From Staphylococcus durrellii (GTDB taxonomy: Bacteria > Bacillota > Bacilli > Staphylococcales > Staphylococcaceae): a DNA stretch of 64,000 nt. Shown one piece after another: positions 40,015-50,300 of this stretch (positions are counted from its first letter, which is position 1; each line of letters begins with the position of its first letter). A model generated the notes under the pieces. The model was not told the DNA's origin and did not search any database. It saw only the letters and a list, made by a program, of their open reading frames with translations. The DNA lies in contig NZ_JADIIO010000001.1 in the NCBI RefSeq assembly GCF_015594545.1, positions 1,426,001-1,490,000 of the forward strand. Reading direction: 5' to 3'. A program made the position numbers and the translations under genes.

Positions 40015-41382
40015 ATGAAAGTAGCTAAATTCGGTGGAAGTTCTGTTTCTAATGCAGAACAAATAAAAAAAGTATTACAGATTGTCAATTCTGATGCTGA
40101 CAGAAAGATAACAATTGTATCTGCTCCAGGTAAAAGACATAAATCAGATGTTAAAACGACTGATTTATTAATTAGGTTATATGAAAAAGTAATTGGTAAC
40201 TTGAACTATTCTTCAAAAAAGGAGGAAATCGTTCAACGTTATGCAGATATTGTTGATGAACTTCAAATGGATGAGCATATTTTAAAATCTATCGATGAAA
40301 CTTTAGAGCGATATATTACTACATTGAAAAATAAACCTCCTCGTTTACTAGATGCACTGCTTTCTTGTGGTGAAGATTTTAATGCACGAATCATAGCTGA
40401 ATACAATAATAGTCAAGGCATACCTACCCGTTATGTCTCACCTGGCGAAGCTGGTATTACAGTAAGTGATTTACCACAAAATGCACAAATATTAGATCAA
40501 TCCTACGAAGCATTGTTCAACTTACGTAATTATAAAGAAAAATTAATCATCCCGGGCTTCTTTGGTATATCAAGACAAAATTACGTCGTTACATTCCCTA
40601 GAGGGGGATCAGATATTACTGGAGCAATTGTTGCAAGAGGTGTAAGAGCTGATTTATATGAAAACTTTACAGATGTTTCAGGTATTTTCAGAGCTAACCC
40701 TATGATCGTAAAACAACCACAAGTTATCGATGAAATAACTTATCGTGAAATGCGAGAACTATCTTATGCAGGATTTGGTGTTTTTCATGATGAGGCTTTA
40801 CAACCATTACATAAAGACCGTATTCCTGTGTTAATAAAAAACACAAACAAACCGCATGAATTAGGTACATACATACGTCACGATAGAGAAATTAATACTA
40901 ACAATGTTGTAAGTGGTATTAGCTGTGATAAAGGATTCACAGTTATAAACATCAAGAAATATTTAATGAATAGACAAGTTGGCTTTACGCGTAAAGTTTT
41001 AGGCGTGTTAGAAGATTATAATATTTCTTTTGATCATATGCCATCAGGTATTGATAGTATTAGTATCATTATGCGTTCCAAAGAAATTGAAAACAAAGAA
41101 GAACAAGTATTAAGTGACATTAGAAAACATTGTGACGTAGATGAATTAAGTATCGAACACGATTTAGCTATTTTAATGATTGTTGGTGAAGGCATGCATC
41201 GTATTATTGGTACTGCTAGCCGCATTACACATGCCTTAGCAGAATCAAAGATTAACCTTAGAATGATGAATCAAGGTGCTTCAGAAATATCTATAATGTT
41301 CGGCATCGATGTGAACGATGCTGAAAAAGCAGTAAAAGCTACTTATGAGTATTGTTATAACGGGAAATGTATCCTCTCATAA
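40015..41382 (+). CDS. Aspartokinase
   Basis: A 455-residue aspartate kinase. The kinase motif KFGGSSVSNAEQIKK occupies residues 4-18, TFPRGGSDITGAIVA lies near residue 200, and two C-terminal ACT domains follow (about 310-455, with IGTASRITHALAESKINLRM). It phosphorylates aspartate at the head of the lysine/threonine/methionine pathway. The ATG at 40015 follows GAAAGG. The position facing hom suggests the threonine-linked isozyme; another aspartokinase is likely with the dap genes elsewhere. Confidence 0.93.
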   Translation: MKVAKFGGSSVSNAEQIKKVLQIVNSDADRKITIVSAPGKRHKSDVKTTDLLIRLYEKVIGNLNYSSKKEEIVQRYADIVDELQMDEHILKSIDETLERYITTLKNKPPRLLDALLSCGEDFNARIIAEYNNSQGIPTRYVSPGEAGITVSDLPQNAQILDQSYEALFNLRNYKEKLIIPGFFGISRQNYVVTFPRGGSDITGAIVARGVRADLYENFTDVSGIFRANPMIVKQPQVIDEITYREMRELSYAGFGVFHDEALQPLHKDRIPVLIKNTNKPHELGTYIRHDREINTNNVVSGISCDKGFTVINIKKYLMNRQVGFTRKVLGVLEDYNISFDHMPSGIDSISIIMRSKEIENKEEQVLSDIRKHCDVDELSIEHDLAILMIVGEGMHRIIGTASRITHALAESKINLRMMNQGASEISIMFGIDVNDAEKAVKATYEYCYNGKCILS

Positions 41383-41388
41383 ACACAA

Positions 41389-41446
41389 AAATCCTTTAAA
41401 TCTTAGTATAAACATTATGTTTATACTTAATGATTCAAAGGATTTT
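41389..41446. terminator. Bidirectional terminator after aspartokinase
   Basis: Outer stem AAATCCTTT with inner stem AGTATAAACAT-ATGTTTATACT. It serves the converging genes ending at 41382 (+) and 41445 (-). Confidence 0.7.
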
Positions 41447-42035
41447 ATATTACATTTTTTTCTGATATAAGAGCCTGATTGATGCGTTCATCTCCTACTA
41501 CTAAACGTAAAATCACAAATTGATAATAACTTAACGCATCGATGACATTACGATAATTAGGTAATTGATGATAATCAATAGGATCTAACAATTCATACAT
41601 CAACACTATTTCGGGCTTAACATAATCAACATCCCATTTAATTGAATGGAAATAGATATGCTTTTCAGGTAATCTTATATTATTATCTAAACGAAACATC
41701 CATTCATCATTTTTAACATCGTATATGATAATTGTCATTATCATCGTATCTCCATCATATATATTTGCATGCGTAAGCGATTTAAAATTAATTTTAGTAA
41801 AATCTATGCTTTCATGTTGTTCATCATACAATTTAATAGTAAACCCTTCAGGTATATATTTAATTACTTCGGAAAAATATGTACGTTGTACGCTAATATC
41901 AATTTTTTTATCTAAGTCAAAGGCATCATGTAGAAAAAGTTGTTTTGCTATTTCTCCGTTAAATTTAAAATAATTACCTACTTTATTAATTAATTCGTAT
42001 ACAACAGTTTTTACGTTCTTAAATTCTTCATTCAA
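41445..42035 (-). CDS. Nucleotidyltransferase-like hypothetical protein
   Basis: About 196 residues from a TTG supported by AGGAGG ten bases upstream (MNEEFKNVKTVVYELINKVG). The segment DNNIRLPEKHIYFHSIKWDV followed by DYVKPEIVLMYELLD resembles the shared 'LP-x-I ... I-PEI-LLYK' region of nucleotidyltransferase-fold proteins related to AbiEii and aminoglycoside nucleotidyltransferases. Catalytic acid pairs are not evident, so activity is unsure. Upstream lies a sensor-like gene in the same direction; the two may form a pair. Confidence 0.5.
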   Translation of the reverse strand: MNEEFKNVKTVVYELINKVGNYFKFNGEIAKQLFLHDAFDLDKKIDISVQRTYFSEVIKYIPEGFTIKLYDEQHESIDFTKINFKSLTHANIYDGDTMIMTIIIYDVKNDEWMFRLDNNIRLPEKHIYFHSIKWDVDYVKPEIVLMYELLDPIDYHQLPNYRNVIDALSYYQFVILRLVVGDERINQALISEKNVI

Positions 42036-42140
42036 ACGACTGCCACCTCCTAAAGTAAGCGTTTTCAATAATTTCATTATATAAGCTGTCCTATGTTTTT
42101 TCAATTGTTATAGCAAAATTACTACTTATTTTGTAGGAAT

Positions 42141-42599
42141 TTATGACATTTCTCCGACTTTATAATATTGATCTTCATCATATGAAGTAATGATTTCGGG
42201 ATAATTCATCAAATATATGGATTCCGTTCTTTTAAATAATGTTTGTTGTATTTGTGCTACCTCCTCATAAGTTTGAAATAATTCTCTATTGAGCCGATAG
42301 GGTGCTGACATAAAATATTGTTTGATGTGATATTTTTTAAAAGTGTCACACACAGTTTCACCTATAACTACATGAAAAGTACTATTCACCTGACCTGTAG
42401 GTATAATAATATTAAAATTAGTGTTTTTAGCAGCATAATGTATGATATCTGTTGAGTAACTTATTAGAGCAATTTTTGTATTGTTACTATACAAAGTATC
42501 TATAACTCTATAAGACACAGGATGATTATCAAATGCAATAATATCATTGTCGACTATTGCGGATATTCTCTCTTGTAATACTTTATCAGAAGCACGCAT
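42141..42599 (-). CDS. DeoR-type sensor-domain-like protein without a DNA-binding domain
   Basis: 152 residues starting at ATG 42599 (MRASDKVLQERISAI) behind GGGAGG. The pattern IALISYSTDIIHYAAKN followed by NIIIPTGQV and VIGETVCDTF resembles the effector-binding half of DeoR-family repressors (VTNSLDIA, GG, GP). There is no helix-turn-helix in front. It may be a stand-alone sugar-phosphate-like binding domain. The similarity is weak and from memory. It lies 105 bases upstream of the nucleotidyltransferase-like gene, in the same direction. Confidence 0.45.
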   Translation of the reverse strand: MRASDKVLQERISAIVDNDIIAFDNHPVSYRVIDTLYSNNTKIALISYSTDIIHYAAKNTNFNIIIPTGQVNSTFHVVIGETVCDTFKKYHIKQYFMSAPYRLNRELFQTYEEVAQIQQTLFKRTESIYLMNYPEIITSYDEDQYYKVGEMS

Positions 42600-42893
42600 T
42601 TGATTTCCTCCCTGTTCAATTCTTGTTATTACTTTTAGCATAATTCAATTATTAATGTTAGTTCAACTAAAAAACAAAGCATTGCCAAAAAAAGCAATTT
42701 ATATAATAAATTTTGTGATATTTATTTTTTTAATTTTTCTATGTAGATAATAAACTTAGTTATTATTATTGATTAATTAGTTGTATTTTTTATATAATTA
42801 ATAAGAGTAGATATGCCGTTGAACTAATAGTATGTTAGTATTTAACTACTGTTCATTTATATTTTAAATTTTAAGTAGATTAGGATGATAAAG

Positions 42894-43763
42894 ATGTTTC
42901 TTTCTATAATATTGCTAATAATCATCTTTTTATTGATTATTGCTTTATATCTTGACCACCGTTTCATGCAAAATAAATTAGATACCGAAATATACGCTAA
43001 GACACAATTAGTTAGAAAAATTAGCACAGTATCTACCGAAAATACAAATTTAAGAAACCAAATGCTTAATTTCGATGCTAACAATGATAAACATCATCAT
43101 GGCATTAGAAAAGCAAAGCAAGATTTAAATGAAATTATGAATAAACTTGTCGATAGTAATAAATTAAATAATTTTGAAATTATTTCGACTAGTAATTTAG
43201 CTGTAAAGCATCCATTTTTTGAATATGCACGTCCATTTGACTATATTGTCATTACTGAAAAAGGACTTTTCAATATTGATGTTAAAAATTGGAGACAAAA
43301 AACTTTTTATCACTTTAACGTTGATCCAGAACAAGACAAAAATAACGACATAATCGATAAAACAGAAGATCAAATCGTTGGTCGCTATATTGCTAATAAG
43401 TTTCATAGCCAATTTAATTCAACACGCATGACGAGTTATACATTTATTGAGCGTATTAAAAATGATACTGTTATCTTTGATTTTTACAGTCAAGACCCTT
43501 ATAAAGAAGCTGCTTATAATACTAAAATTTTACAAGAAAAAATTAAAGAGCGCGTTAACCACAGCATCAAGAATATTGGTTTAGTATACTTTACCGATGG
43601 ATCTGTTAATTTAATAGATGGACCAACTGAGCGTGAAAAATATGTTGAAACTGTTTCTTCTAAATCAAGTTTAAAAGATATTATTGAAGAAACTGTTACT
43701 ACTGCCGAAGAATCATTATCTAAAGAACAATTCGACAGATTAGTTGAACGTTTTACTGACTAA
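42894..43763 (+). CDS. NERD-domain membrane protein
   Basis: 289 residues with an N-terminal membrane helix (about 2-20) and a short coiled region. A nuclease-related NERD module follows with FDYIVITEKGLFNIDVKNW, the conserved D...E-K-like catalytic pattern. NERD domains are related to restriction-type nucleases but are often of unknown activity. The ATG at 42894 was chosen for its spacing to AGG. The gene at this position is conserved in S. aureus next to nuc. Probably a membrane-tethered nucleic-acid-binding protein. Confidence 0.75.
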   Translation: MFLSIILLIIIFLLIIALYLDHRFMQNKLDTEIYAKTQLVRKISTVSTENTNLRNQMLNFDANNDKHHHGIRKAKQDLNEIMNKLVDSNKLNNFEIISTSNLAVKHPFFEYARPFDYIVITEKGLFNIDVKNWRQKTFYHFNVDPEQDKNNDIIDKTEDQIVGRYIANKFHSQFNSTRMTSYTFIERIKNDTVIFDFYSQDPYKEAAYNTKILQEKIKERVNHSIKNIGLVYFTDGSVNLIDGPTEREKYVETVSSKSSLKDIIEETVTTAEESLSKEQFDRLVERFTD

Positions 43764-43769
43764 GACTTC

Positions 43770-43812
43770 AAAAGAGCACTGCTATCAATAAAAGATAACA
43801 GTGCTCTTTTTT
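43770..43812. terminator. Bidirectional terminator between the NERD and nuclease genes
   Basis: Stem AAAAGAGCACTG and its complement, with additional pairing in the loop (CTATC and GATAA), 6 bases after the NERD-gene stop. Confidence 0.8.
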
Positions 43813-43855
43813 TATCCATAATGACATTGCTTTAAACAATGGCAATAGAATAAAA

Positions 43856-44398
43856 TTAATTATTGCTATTCCAAATATTTAAGTGTTTGGATTGAGCCTC
43901 TGCTTGACCCTTTTTAAAAACATCACGATATTTACCATTTGGGGCAAAATATTTTTCTCTAGCTAGTCCTTTTTTCACTAATAGTTCGTTCAACATCGTC
44001 TTTTTATCTAACCATACGTATGCTAACGTACGACTATATCTATCCTTTGGTTCTTTATCATATTCCAAATATACATCTTTGTTTGTTAAATGTTCTTTAG
44101 TGAAATTTGAAGCAGCTTTACCATATGGTTGTACAGGCGTATTTGGCTTAACTGTTTCAGGTGTATCTATACCAATAAGTCTAACTTTAATTTCTTTATT
44201 ATTACTATCTTTTGCAATAAAAGTGTCTCCATCTACTACTCTTTCTACATGGACTTTACTTGCGTTTTTAAGCCCGTTTTCAGTGGTTTTATTGTCATTA
44301 TTGGCGAATGGTCCTGCATGATTTATATATTGAAAAGTCAACACACCAACTACGACAACGCAACAAATTAATAAGGTCATTTGCTTTGATGATTTCAT
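43856..44398 (-). CDS. nuc: Membrane-anchored thermonuclease (Nuc2-like)
   Basis: 180 residues from ATG 44398, preceded by a GTAGGTG-type site. An N-terminal membrane helix (about residues 7-24) has no clear signal-peptidase site, which suggests a surface-anchored enzyme. The staphylococcal nuclease domain follows: DGDTFIAK (Asp56, Asp58), VRLIGIDTPET (Arg73, Asp78, Glu81) and KDRYSRTLAYVWL (Arg120), the full catalytic set. It cleaves DNA and RNA with calcium. In S. aureus the nuclease at this locus is Nuc2. The earlier in-frame start would add 25 residues without a ribosome site. Confidence 0.92.
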   Translation of the reverse strand: MKSSKQMTLLICCVVVVGVLTFQYINHAGPFANNDNKTTENGLKNASKVHVERVVDGDTFIAKDSNNKEIKVRLIGIDTPETVKPNTPVQPYGKAASNFTKEHLTNKDVYLEYDKEPKDRYSRTLAYVWLDKKTMLNELLVKKGLAREKYFAPNGKYRDVFKKGQAEAQSKHLNIWNSNN

Positions 44399-44590
44399 TA
44401 TTGCACCTACTTTGCTAATTACGTACCGATTTATCATATATAATAAAATAAAGACCGTCAATATATAATTCATTAATTAAATAATAAGGACTAGTTCTTC
44501 TAATTTTAGCAAATTAATGACAATATTATTTTTTATATCCTTGTATTAAGACAACATGTTATAATGACTTACGATAGGAGTTGAATAAAC

Positions 44591-44782
44591 TTGAGTATTT
44601 TTAAAGAAAACATGATTTCAATTATAGCTGTTGTTATCGCAATTATAGTTGGTTTAATATTACAATATCAATTTCAGCTACCACTTATAGTGTCTGCTAT
44701 GCTAGCCATTTTCTTGGGCATATTCGTAGGTTTTATTATTGTATTGATACAATCCATTGTATCCAAAAAGAATAAAAAATAG
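44591..44782 (+). CDS. Small membrane protein (LapA-like, 63 aa)
   Basis: Two membrane helices: residues 8-24 (IISIIAVVIAIIVGLIL) and 31-55 (LIVSAMLAIFLGIFVGFIIVL), with a basic tail SKKNKK. The start is TTG, with TAGGAG ten bases upstream. The pattern resembles the DUF1049/LapA family, whose Gram-positive members are uncharacterised. It stands alone. Confidence 0.7.
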   Translation: MSIFKENMISIIAVVIAIIVGLILQYQFQLPLIVSAMLAIFLGIFVGFIIVLIQSIVSKKNKK

Positions 44783-44975
44783 CTAAGAGTCTCTGCATTT
44801 TAACATCATTGTAACGTTCTTAATGGTGCTTAAATATGCGTTTGCTCTTTTTTTAATCGCTCATTTAATATTTTGCACTTCTTAAGTTTTAATTAATATT
44901 TATCGGGTAATATTTATTTTATAGTAAATTCTCATTTAGTAAGTAATGATATTGCGAAGGGGCAGGATGGCATTA

Positions 44976-45134
44976 ATGAAAATTATTAATCTATTAAAAG
45001 AGTCAAATGATATTAAATACACAGTACAAACTTCTAAAGGAAACTTATTTCAACATCGAATACCTATTCATACACCTAGTGAACAAGTAAACAAAATTTT
45101 ATCCCTAGTGGAACAGTATAATGATAAACAATAA
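44976..45134 (+). CDS. Small hypothetical protein, 52 aa
   Basis: Sequence starts MKIINLLKESNDIKYTVQTS. The start with AGGATGG five bases upstream was preferred to earlier in-frame ATGs (44946, 44967). It would be a small alpha/beta protein with no membrane segment. It has its own terminator. I do not recognise the family. Confidence 0.55.
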   Translation: MKIINLLKESNDIKYTVQTSKGNLFQHRIPIHTPSEQVNKILSLVEQYNDKQ

Positions 45135-45136
45135 AT

Positions 45137-45173
45137 AAAAGATACACGCTATTATTTGTAGCTTGTATCTTTT
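45137..45173. terminator. Terminator after the 52-aa gene
   Basis: Stem AAAAGATACACGCTA against TAGCTTGTATCTTTT with one mismatch and a T-rich tail. Confidence 0.75.
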
Positions 45174-45272
45174 ATTTATTGTTTATACTTTTTTAATTAT
45201 AGCTAGCTTTTTAAATCTCTATTATTGTTATAGCTATATGTTGACCTTTTACAAATTGGACCTCACGTCTTT

Positions 45273-45660
45273 CTAGTTTATAGATAACATAATTAGTGTA
45301 ATTTTTATATTTTCATCTGACAAAAATAAGATACGTAAAATTTCATTGCTAGTCAAATCTTTTCCAATGTCTATTAAAAGCAATTGTTCTTTCACAGCCA
45401 AAGGATTTATATATTTGAAAAATACTATATCATTCTTTTACTTTGATTAGTTCTGCAAAAATAGTATTTTGCAACATAATGTCTAAATTACCTTCATTTA
45501 ATAAAATTGCTTATCGTCTGTTGAACTCATTGTAGGATGCAATTACCGATAATCGTACCCATTAAAATCTCTCTCCTGATCCGTTCAGGCCGATAATATT
45601 GTATACATTCTAATATTAAATATCGCATTAGTAACTACTGTATTATCTTTATCACGTTAT
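45273..45660 (-). pseudogene. Decayed coding region, with a possible P-loop ATPase motif
   Basis: No intact frame, but coding-like pieces appear on the minus strand. NIIGLNGSG followed, one frame away, by LMGTIIGN looks like a damaged Walker A (GLNGSGKST-type). Further on, FFKYINPLAVKEQLLLIDIG-type sequence runs 50 residues to a stop at 45273. Several frameshifts and stops separate them. The pattern suggests a lost ABC transporter ATPase or similar, but the two pieces could come from different genes. Confidence 0.35.
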
Positions 45661-45798
45661 TCTACTTACGCTTAATTTGTATAAATATAAAAATGAATAC
45701 TTACGTATGTAGTGAGTAATTTCATGAAAGAAAAATGGCACATGTTACAGCGTCATTAATTTACATAATATAATTATTGTCGTTATTTTCTACAATAA

Positions 45799-45837
45799 AA
45801 AGTACCAACAAAGTATTTTTAACTTTATTGGTACTTT
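45799..45837 (-). terminator. Terminator of the Cse60-like gene
   Basis: Nested stem AAAGTACCAA / TTGGTACTTT with an inner AAAGTA-type pairing and a T-rich tail on the minus strand. Confidence 0.75.
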
Positions 45838-45858
45838 CAATATTAATATGCAGTATAA

Positions 45859-46053
45859 TTAACTTTTAATTAATGTTAAAAATGTAGTGAATTTTTCTTC
45901 AGTTGCTGGATATCTCTGTTCCTCAAATTCACGAACTGTCGAGTTTAATAATTTATAATCTGATACTTCATCACTTTTAAGATATTCATTAATTTTTGCT
46001 TCTAAATCTTTTAATGAATCTGCTTCTAAAATTTCTAATTTAACTTCTTGCAT
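45859..46053 (-). CDS. Small acidic protein, possibly Cse60-like
   Basis: 64 residues from ATG 46053 behind AAGGAAG. It starts MQEVKLEILEADSLKDLEAK and carries the pattern 'V-K-L ... SLKDLEAKINEYL', which recalls the short Spore_Cse60 family found in non-sporing staphylococci. The similarity is weak. It has a dedicated terminator and sits in the variable region. Function unknown. Confidence 0.5.
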   Translation of the reverse strand: MQEVKLEILEADSLKDLEAKINEYLKSDEVSDYKLLNSTVREFEEQRYPATEEKFTTFLTLIKS

Positions 46054-46069
46054 GTTCGTCACTTCCTTA

Positions 46070-46768
46070 AAATATGGTTATCCTATATATACCCAATAAA
46101 TATTAAAATACTCTATTTAAAGTCAGATAATATCGGATGGTCTGTTCTCGTATTGTGAAAAACTGCCACTTAAGCTTTTCACACACCTACAGAAATTGCG
46201 TTCGTATAAGTAAAAAATAACCGCCTCAATAAAACCACGGATACTTAGACGCCTATTCAATAATAAGTAGGTTTAGTTATCGGCATCACTCTAACTTCCC
46301 TCATTTGAGACACAATCCGTGTCAATCACTAAGACGTTTCACAGAACAACCCATGTTATCATATTATTATGACAAAGCTTACTAAATAACTCTTTCCCAA
46401 TGAAACATTTGGGAGGAGGATAGTATCAAGACAAGAAAACAATTGTTTTCACTGGTTCTAAAAACCACTTATTTGTTAATCCCTTGGAAATAACTTAATG
46501 CCCATTATTGCACTCCAATGTTGATTACTATTCAGTAGTCCTTATTATAATTTCATGTATTAGGATGACTTTCCCCATTACTTTTTAGTGACTTTGAAAT
46601 AACTTTATTATTTTATTATTCTTATTTGTTGAATTATATCCTTACTTCTATGTTTATATTCATCTATACATTTCATGTACTTAATAAGTAAAATATATTC
46701 TATTTAATAGTAAAAATTCGAATTTTAAAAAAGTATATACTTATTTTTGTCGGAATTTTAAAGTAGGA
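46070..46768. other. 700-bp stretch without a gene
   Basis: No frame with a ribosome site was found on either strand. There are small inverted repeats, such as the 16-bp palindrome GAAAACAATTGTTTTC at 46436-46451 and a GTGAAAA/TTTTTCAC hairpin near 46150-46185. No terminator-promoter pair identifies a small RNA. It may be the debris of former mobile DNA. Confidence 0.4.
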
Positions 46769-46777
46769 GTGAATGTA

Positions 46778-47263
46778 TTGAAATCGGATTCGGAATTGGA
46801 ATTTAACTATATTGAAGATAGACTTGATAAACAAATAAACTATTATTATATCCAAAGTAACCATGCAAAACATAGCGATAATATTTTTAAAACTATTCAA
46901 ATTATCTCAGCTGCCAGTGCTACAGTTTTAACTACTAATTCTTTTATGTATAATTCTATTATATTATCAACTTCTTGTACTATTATTTGTTTATTTTTAG
47001 TTGTTTCACAATCGATTAATGCCTACAAAAAGTATAATGAGAATTACATTCGATTTAAAATCACTTGCGAAGCATTAAAACGGGAGAAGTATTTATATTT
47101 AGAAAGAGTAGAACCTTATAATAAAACAAATGCGTTAAAGTTACTTGTGTTAAGTAGTGAGAGTATAATCATAGAAGAAAATAGAGACTGGAAAACGATT
47201 CAAAAAGAATTCGAAGATTTGGATAATTTATTATCGTCAAATGCAACTAAAATTCTAAATTAA
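46778..47263 (+). CDS. SLATT/DUF4231-like two-helix membrane protein
   Basis: 161 residues from a TTG that has AGGAG eight bases upstream; a GTG three codons earlier sits against its own site. After a soluble start (KSDSELEFNYIEDRLDKQIN), two closely spaced membrane helices follow (about residues 42-85). Then come RFKITCEALKREKYLYLERV and EENRDWKTIQKEFEDL. This helix pair, the REKYLYL motif and the conserved EN.DW match the DUF4231/SLATT pattern. Such proteins are proposed pore-forming effectors in nucleotide-signalled defence. No cyclase or sensor gene is adjacent. Confidence 0.6.
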   Translation: MKSDSELEFNYIEDRLDKQINYYYIQSNHAKHSDNIFKTIQIISAASATVLTTNSFMYNSIILSTSCTIICLFLVVSQSINAYKKYNENYIRFKITCEALKREKYLYLERVEPYNKTNALKLLVLSSESIIIEENRDWKTIQKEFEDLDNLLSSNATKILN

Positions 47264-47320
47264 ATACATAGTTGACCTATTCAATTAGATCAGCTTCAAA
47301 TCGTCATATAACGAATAATA

Positions 47321-47348
47321 AAAACCTGCCCAGTTAGGCAGGTTTTTT
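47321..47348. terminator. Bidirectional terminator
   Basis: Perfect 10-bp stem AAAACCTGCC with loop CAGTTA, T-runs on both strands, between the SLATT-like and YSIRK genes. Confidence 0.85.
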
Positions 47349-47349
47349 A

Positions 47350-50300
47350 TTATGCATTTGACGGTAAAACGAAAACACCTTGTATTTCAGCATTTTGTTT
47401 TCCTAAACGATTATCAAGTCTTAATGCTACTGAAGTAGCATTTTCAGGAACTACTACATCTTCTACGCTATATATTCCTTCTTCTGATTTAACGATAGCT
47501 TTAATTGTATTTCCAAATTTAACACCGGCAATTTGGAAGCCATATTCAAACTTTGTTTTAGGATCTACAGAATTAGACATTACTTTGATATTAAACTTTT
47601 TATTTGGAGCTAATTCGTTTTCTGCTTTAAAATTATAGAAAAAGTAGCCATTCGGTTTCAATGTTAATGATCCATCTGAATTAAATGTATTAACAGGATT
47701 TGTGTTTAAAGATTGAAAACTTGAAAAATATGAATCCTTATGGTTTGCAGCATAAGTTTTTATATTTTGACCATCTTCAGGAATCACTACTAAATTTGGT
47801 ACTTTAGAATTACTATCATTACCCTCTGCTGGTACTAATTTAAATCCTTTTACGTTAGTATTAGTAGTACCTTCTCTATTATCTATACGCAATGTGAATT
47901 TTTTTGCGCCTTCAGGAATTACATAGTCATCTAATGTATAGTTACCTTCACTTACTTTAGGTATTTCTGAAATACCAGCAAGGTAAACATTTTGACCATT
48001 TTGAACAGAATATTGGAATTTTGTTTTAGGATCCACTTTACTAGCTACTAGTTTTATATTAATTTTCTTACCAGGAGCTAATTCATTTTCTGCTTTAAAA
48101 TTATAGAAAAAGTACCCTTTAGGTTTAATAACTATTGAACTATCTGAATTTAATGAATTGTTAGGATCAGTATTTAGTGATTGGAAACTTGAGAAATGGC
48201 TATCTTCTACTTCTTGTGCATATTGACCTAAATGCTGTTTTTCTTCTGGTACGACAATTAAGTTATTTTTTAACGCAGTTTTAGCAAGTTGATGGTTAAT
48301 CATAACTAATTGATCTTTTGCATTTTCAAATTCATTTTGCGTACTTGCTGAAGTATTTATATTATTAATTCTTTGGTTAAACTCGTTAACAGTAGTATCA
48401 TCATTTAAGAATACAGGTGCTAATGACTGAACGTTGTTTAATACACTTTCTTTTAAATTCGATAGTGTTTTGACATTAAAATTAGTTTCAGAATTATCGA
48501 GATTAATTCTACTAAAACCAATATTAGACCCGAAAACAGTTAATGCCTCATTGGCATCACTAATATTATAACCCCACATTTTATCAGTATCTTTATTCAA
48601 TAGCGTATCTTTCTTGAAAGTAACTTTTAAATTAACTGTTCCACCTACAGACTTTTTACCGTTAGGAAATTTTACATCTTCTCTAAACCAATAAAAACCT
48701 TTATCATCTCTAGTTAATACATCTTCGTAATTTTTACCTTGCCATCGATAAGTAGCTGTTACTTTCTCAATTTTATTATTAATTGATTCATTTGTTCTTA
48801 GGGCTCTTTGTTCAAAACGAGTTAACCCATCATTATATTTTCCACCCTCAAATTTATCTAATTCTAATCCATCTCTTTTAATTTCTATATTAGCTACTTG
48901 TTTACCATTTTCTTGAGTTATACTAGTTAGTCCAAAATGATTTGCTAAAGTTTTAACAGCAGTATCTTTAGCAAATTCTTTATATAAGTTATCACTATTA
49001 CGACTTTCAATAAAACTTTGCATGTCTTTAAGTAACTTATTTATATAATTAATATCTTCACTTTTGCCAGATATACTAGTTGTTTGTGTTGAATTTCCAT
49101 TTTCATTGTATGATTTCCACAGATTTGGCGTATTTGTAATGCGTGAGGCATTTCTTAAAAATAATTCTAGTTCAGGTTGCGATAAGTGTGCTTTTTGATT
49201 ATTAATATAATCAAGGATGTCTTTCATTTTGCTATTTGAGTCGACAGTCAGGCCGCTTATTTTAACAGGTTTAACCTCTTTTAATGCTACATCTATACGT
49301 TTATTTATGTTTTCTAAAGTTAATTTTGCACGTTTATAGTCATTGTAGTCTTGTAAATTACTCGTTGCTTTTGTAACAAGTTGTAAATAGTAGTCCTTAT
49401 TTCCACCAGGTTGAGTAAATAAACCACTTTGTATATTATTCAATTTAGTTGTTAATTTTTGTTTCACACCATTTAAATTATTATTATTAAAGTTTTTGTC
49501 AAAGCCTGACTGTGAAAAATTGAATTTTTGGAAACCAAATGTAACTGCTGATTGCGGAAAGAAATGTTCTGCATCACTAAATATATATCCCCAAGCTGCG
49601 TCCCTTGCTTTATCCAAAATTGCATCTTTCTTTAATTTTAAATGAAAGTTTACACCTCCACCTATATGTGCTTTTGCTTTATATTTTTCGTTTTCTTTTA
49701 ACCAATAGAAACCATCTTTATCTCGAGTTAGAACTTCATCTACACTTTGACCTTTCCACTTATATTTTATACGCACTTCTTCAATCTTGCTATTCAATGA
49801 GTTATTTGTTCGTAAACCCCAAATATCAAATCTGTGATCCCAAGGTAACCATTTACCATTATGTGGATACGTGATTGGTATAATATCTTTACTTAATCCA
49901 AGGTTAATTATTTGATTGCCTTCTTGTGTGCGTTGGATATTATTATTTAAAGTAAATTTATTTGCTTGATTTCCAGTATTATCGCTTCTTAAATTAGTGT
50001 AGTATGAGTCGCTATCTCTATTTTTAATTAAATCACTCACTGCTTTTGTAATAGCATTAACATTTTCTACTTTGTTTTCTGCAACGTTTTGTCCGTTTAA
50101 CTCACTCACTTTAGAGTATTCTTTATCGTATACGTTTTTCCAACTGTTATTACTTATACTTGTTTCTCTTGCTACTGCTCTTAAATAGAATTTTCTTTCT
50201 ACATCCGTCAATTGATTACTATTATCTTCAACATATTTAACTACATCTAATTTTTTTGTATTTTTATCAACTACTTTACTTTCTACATTAGTTGATTTTA

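Noticed and set aside
46190..46260. Possible type I toxin-antitoxin RNA (GGCGGTTATTTTTT-like element)
   Set aside because: No toxin-like peptide with a ribosome site or paired antisense promoter could be found.
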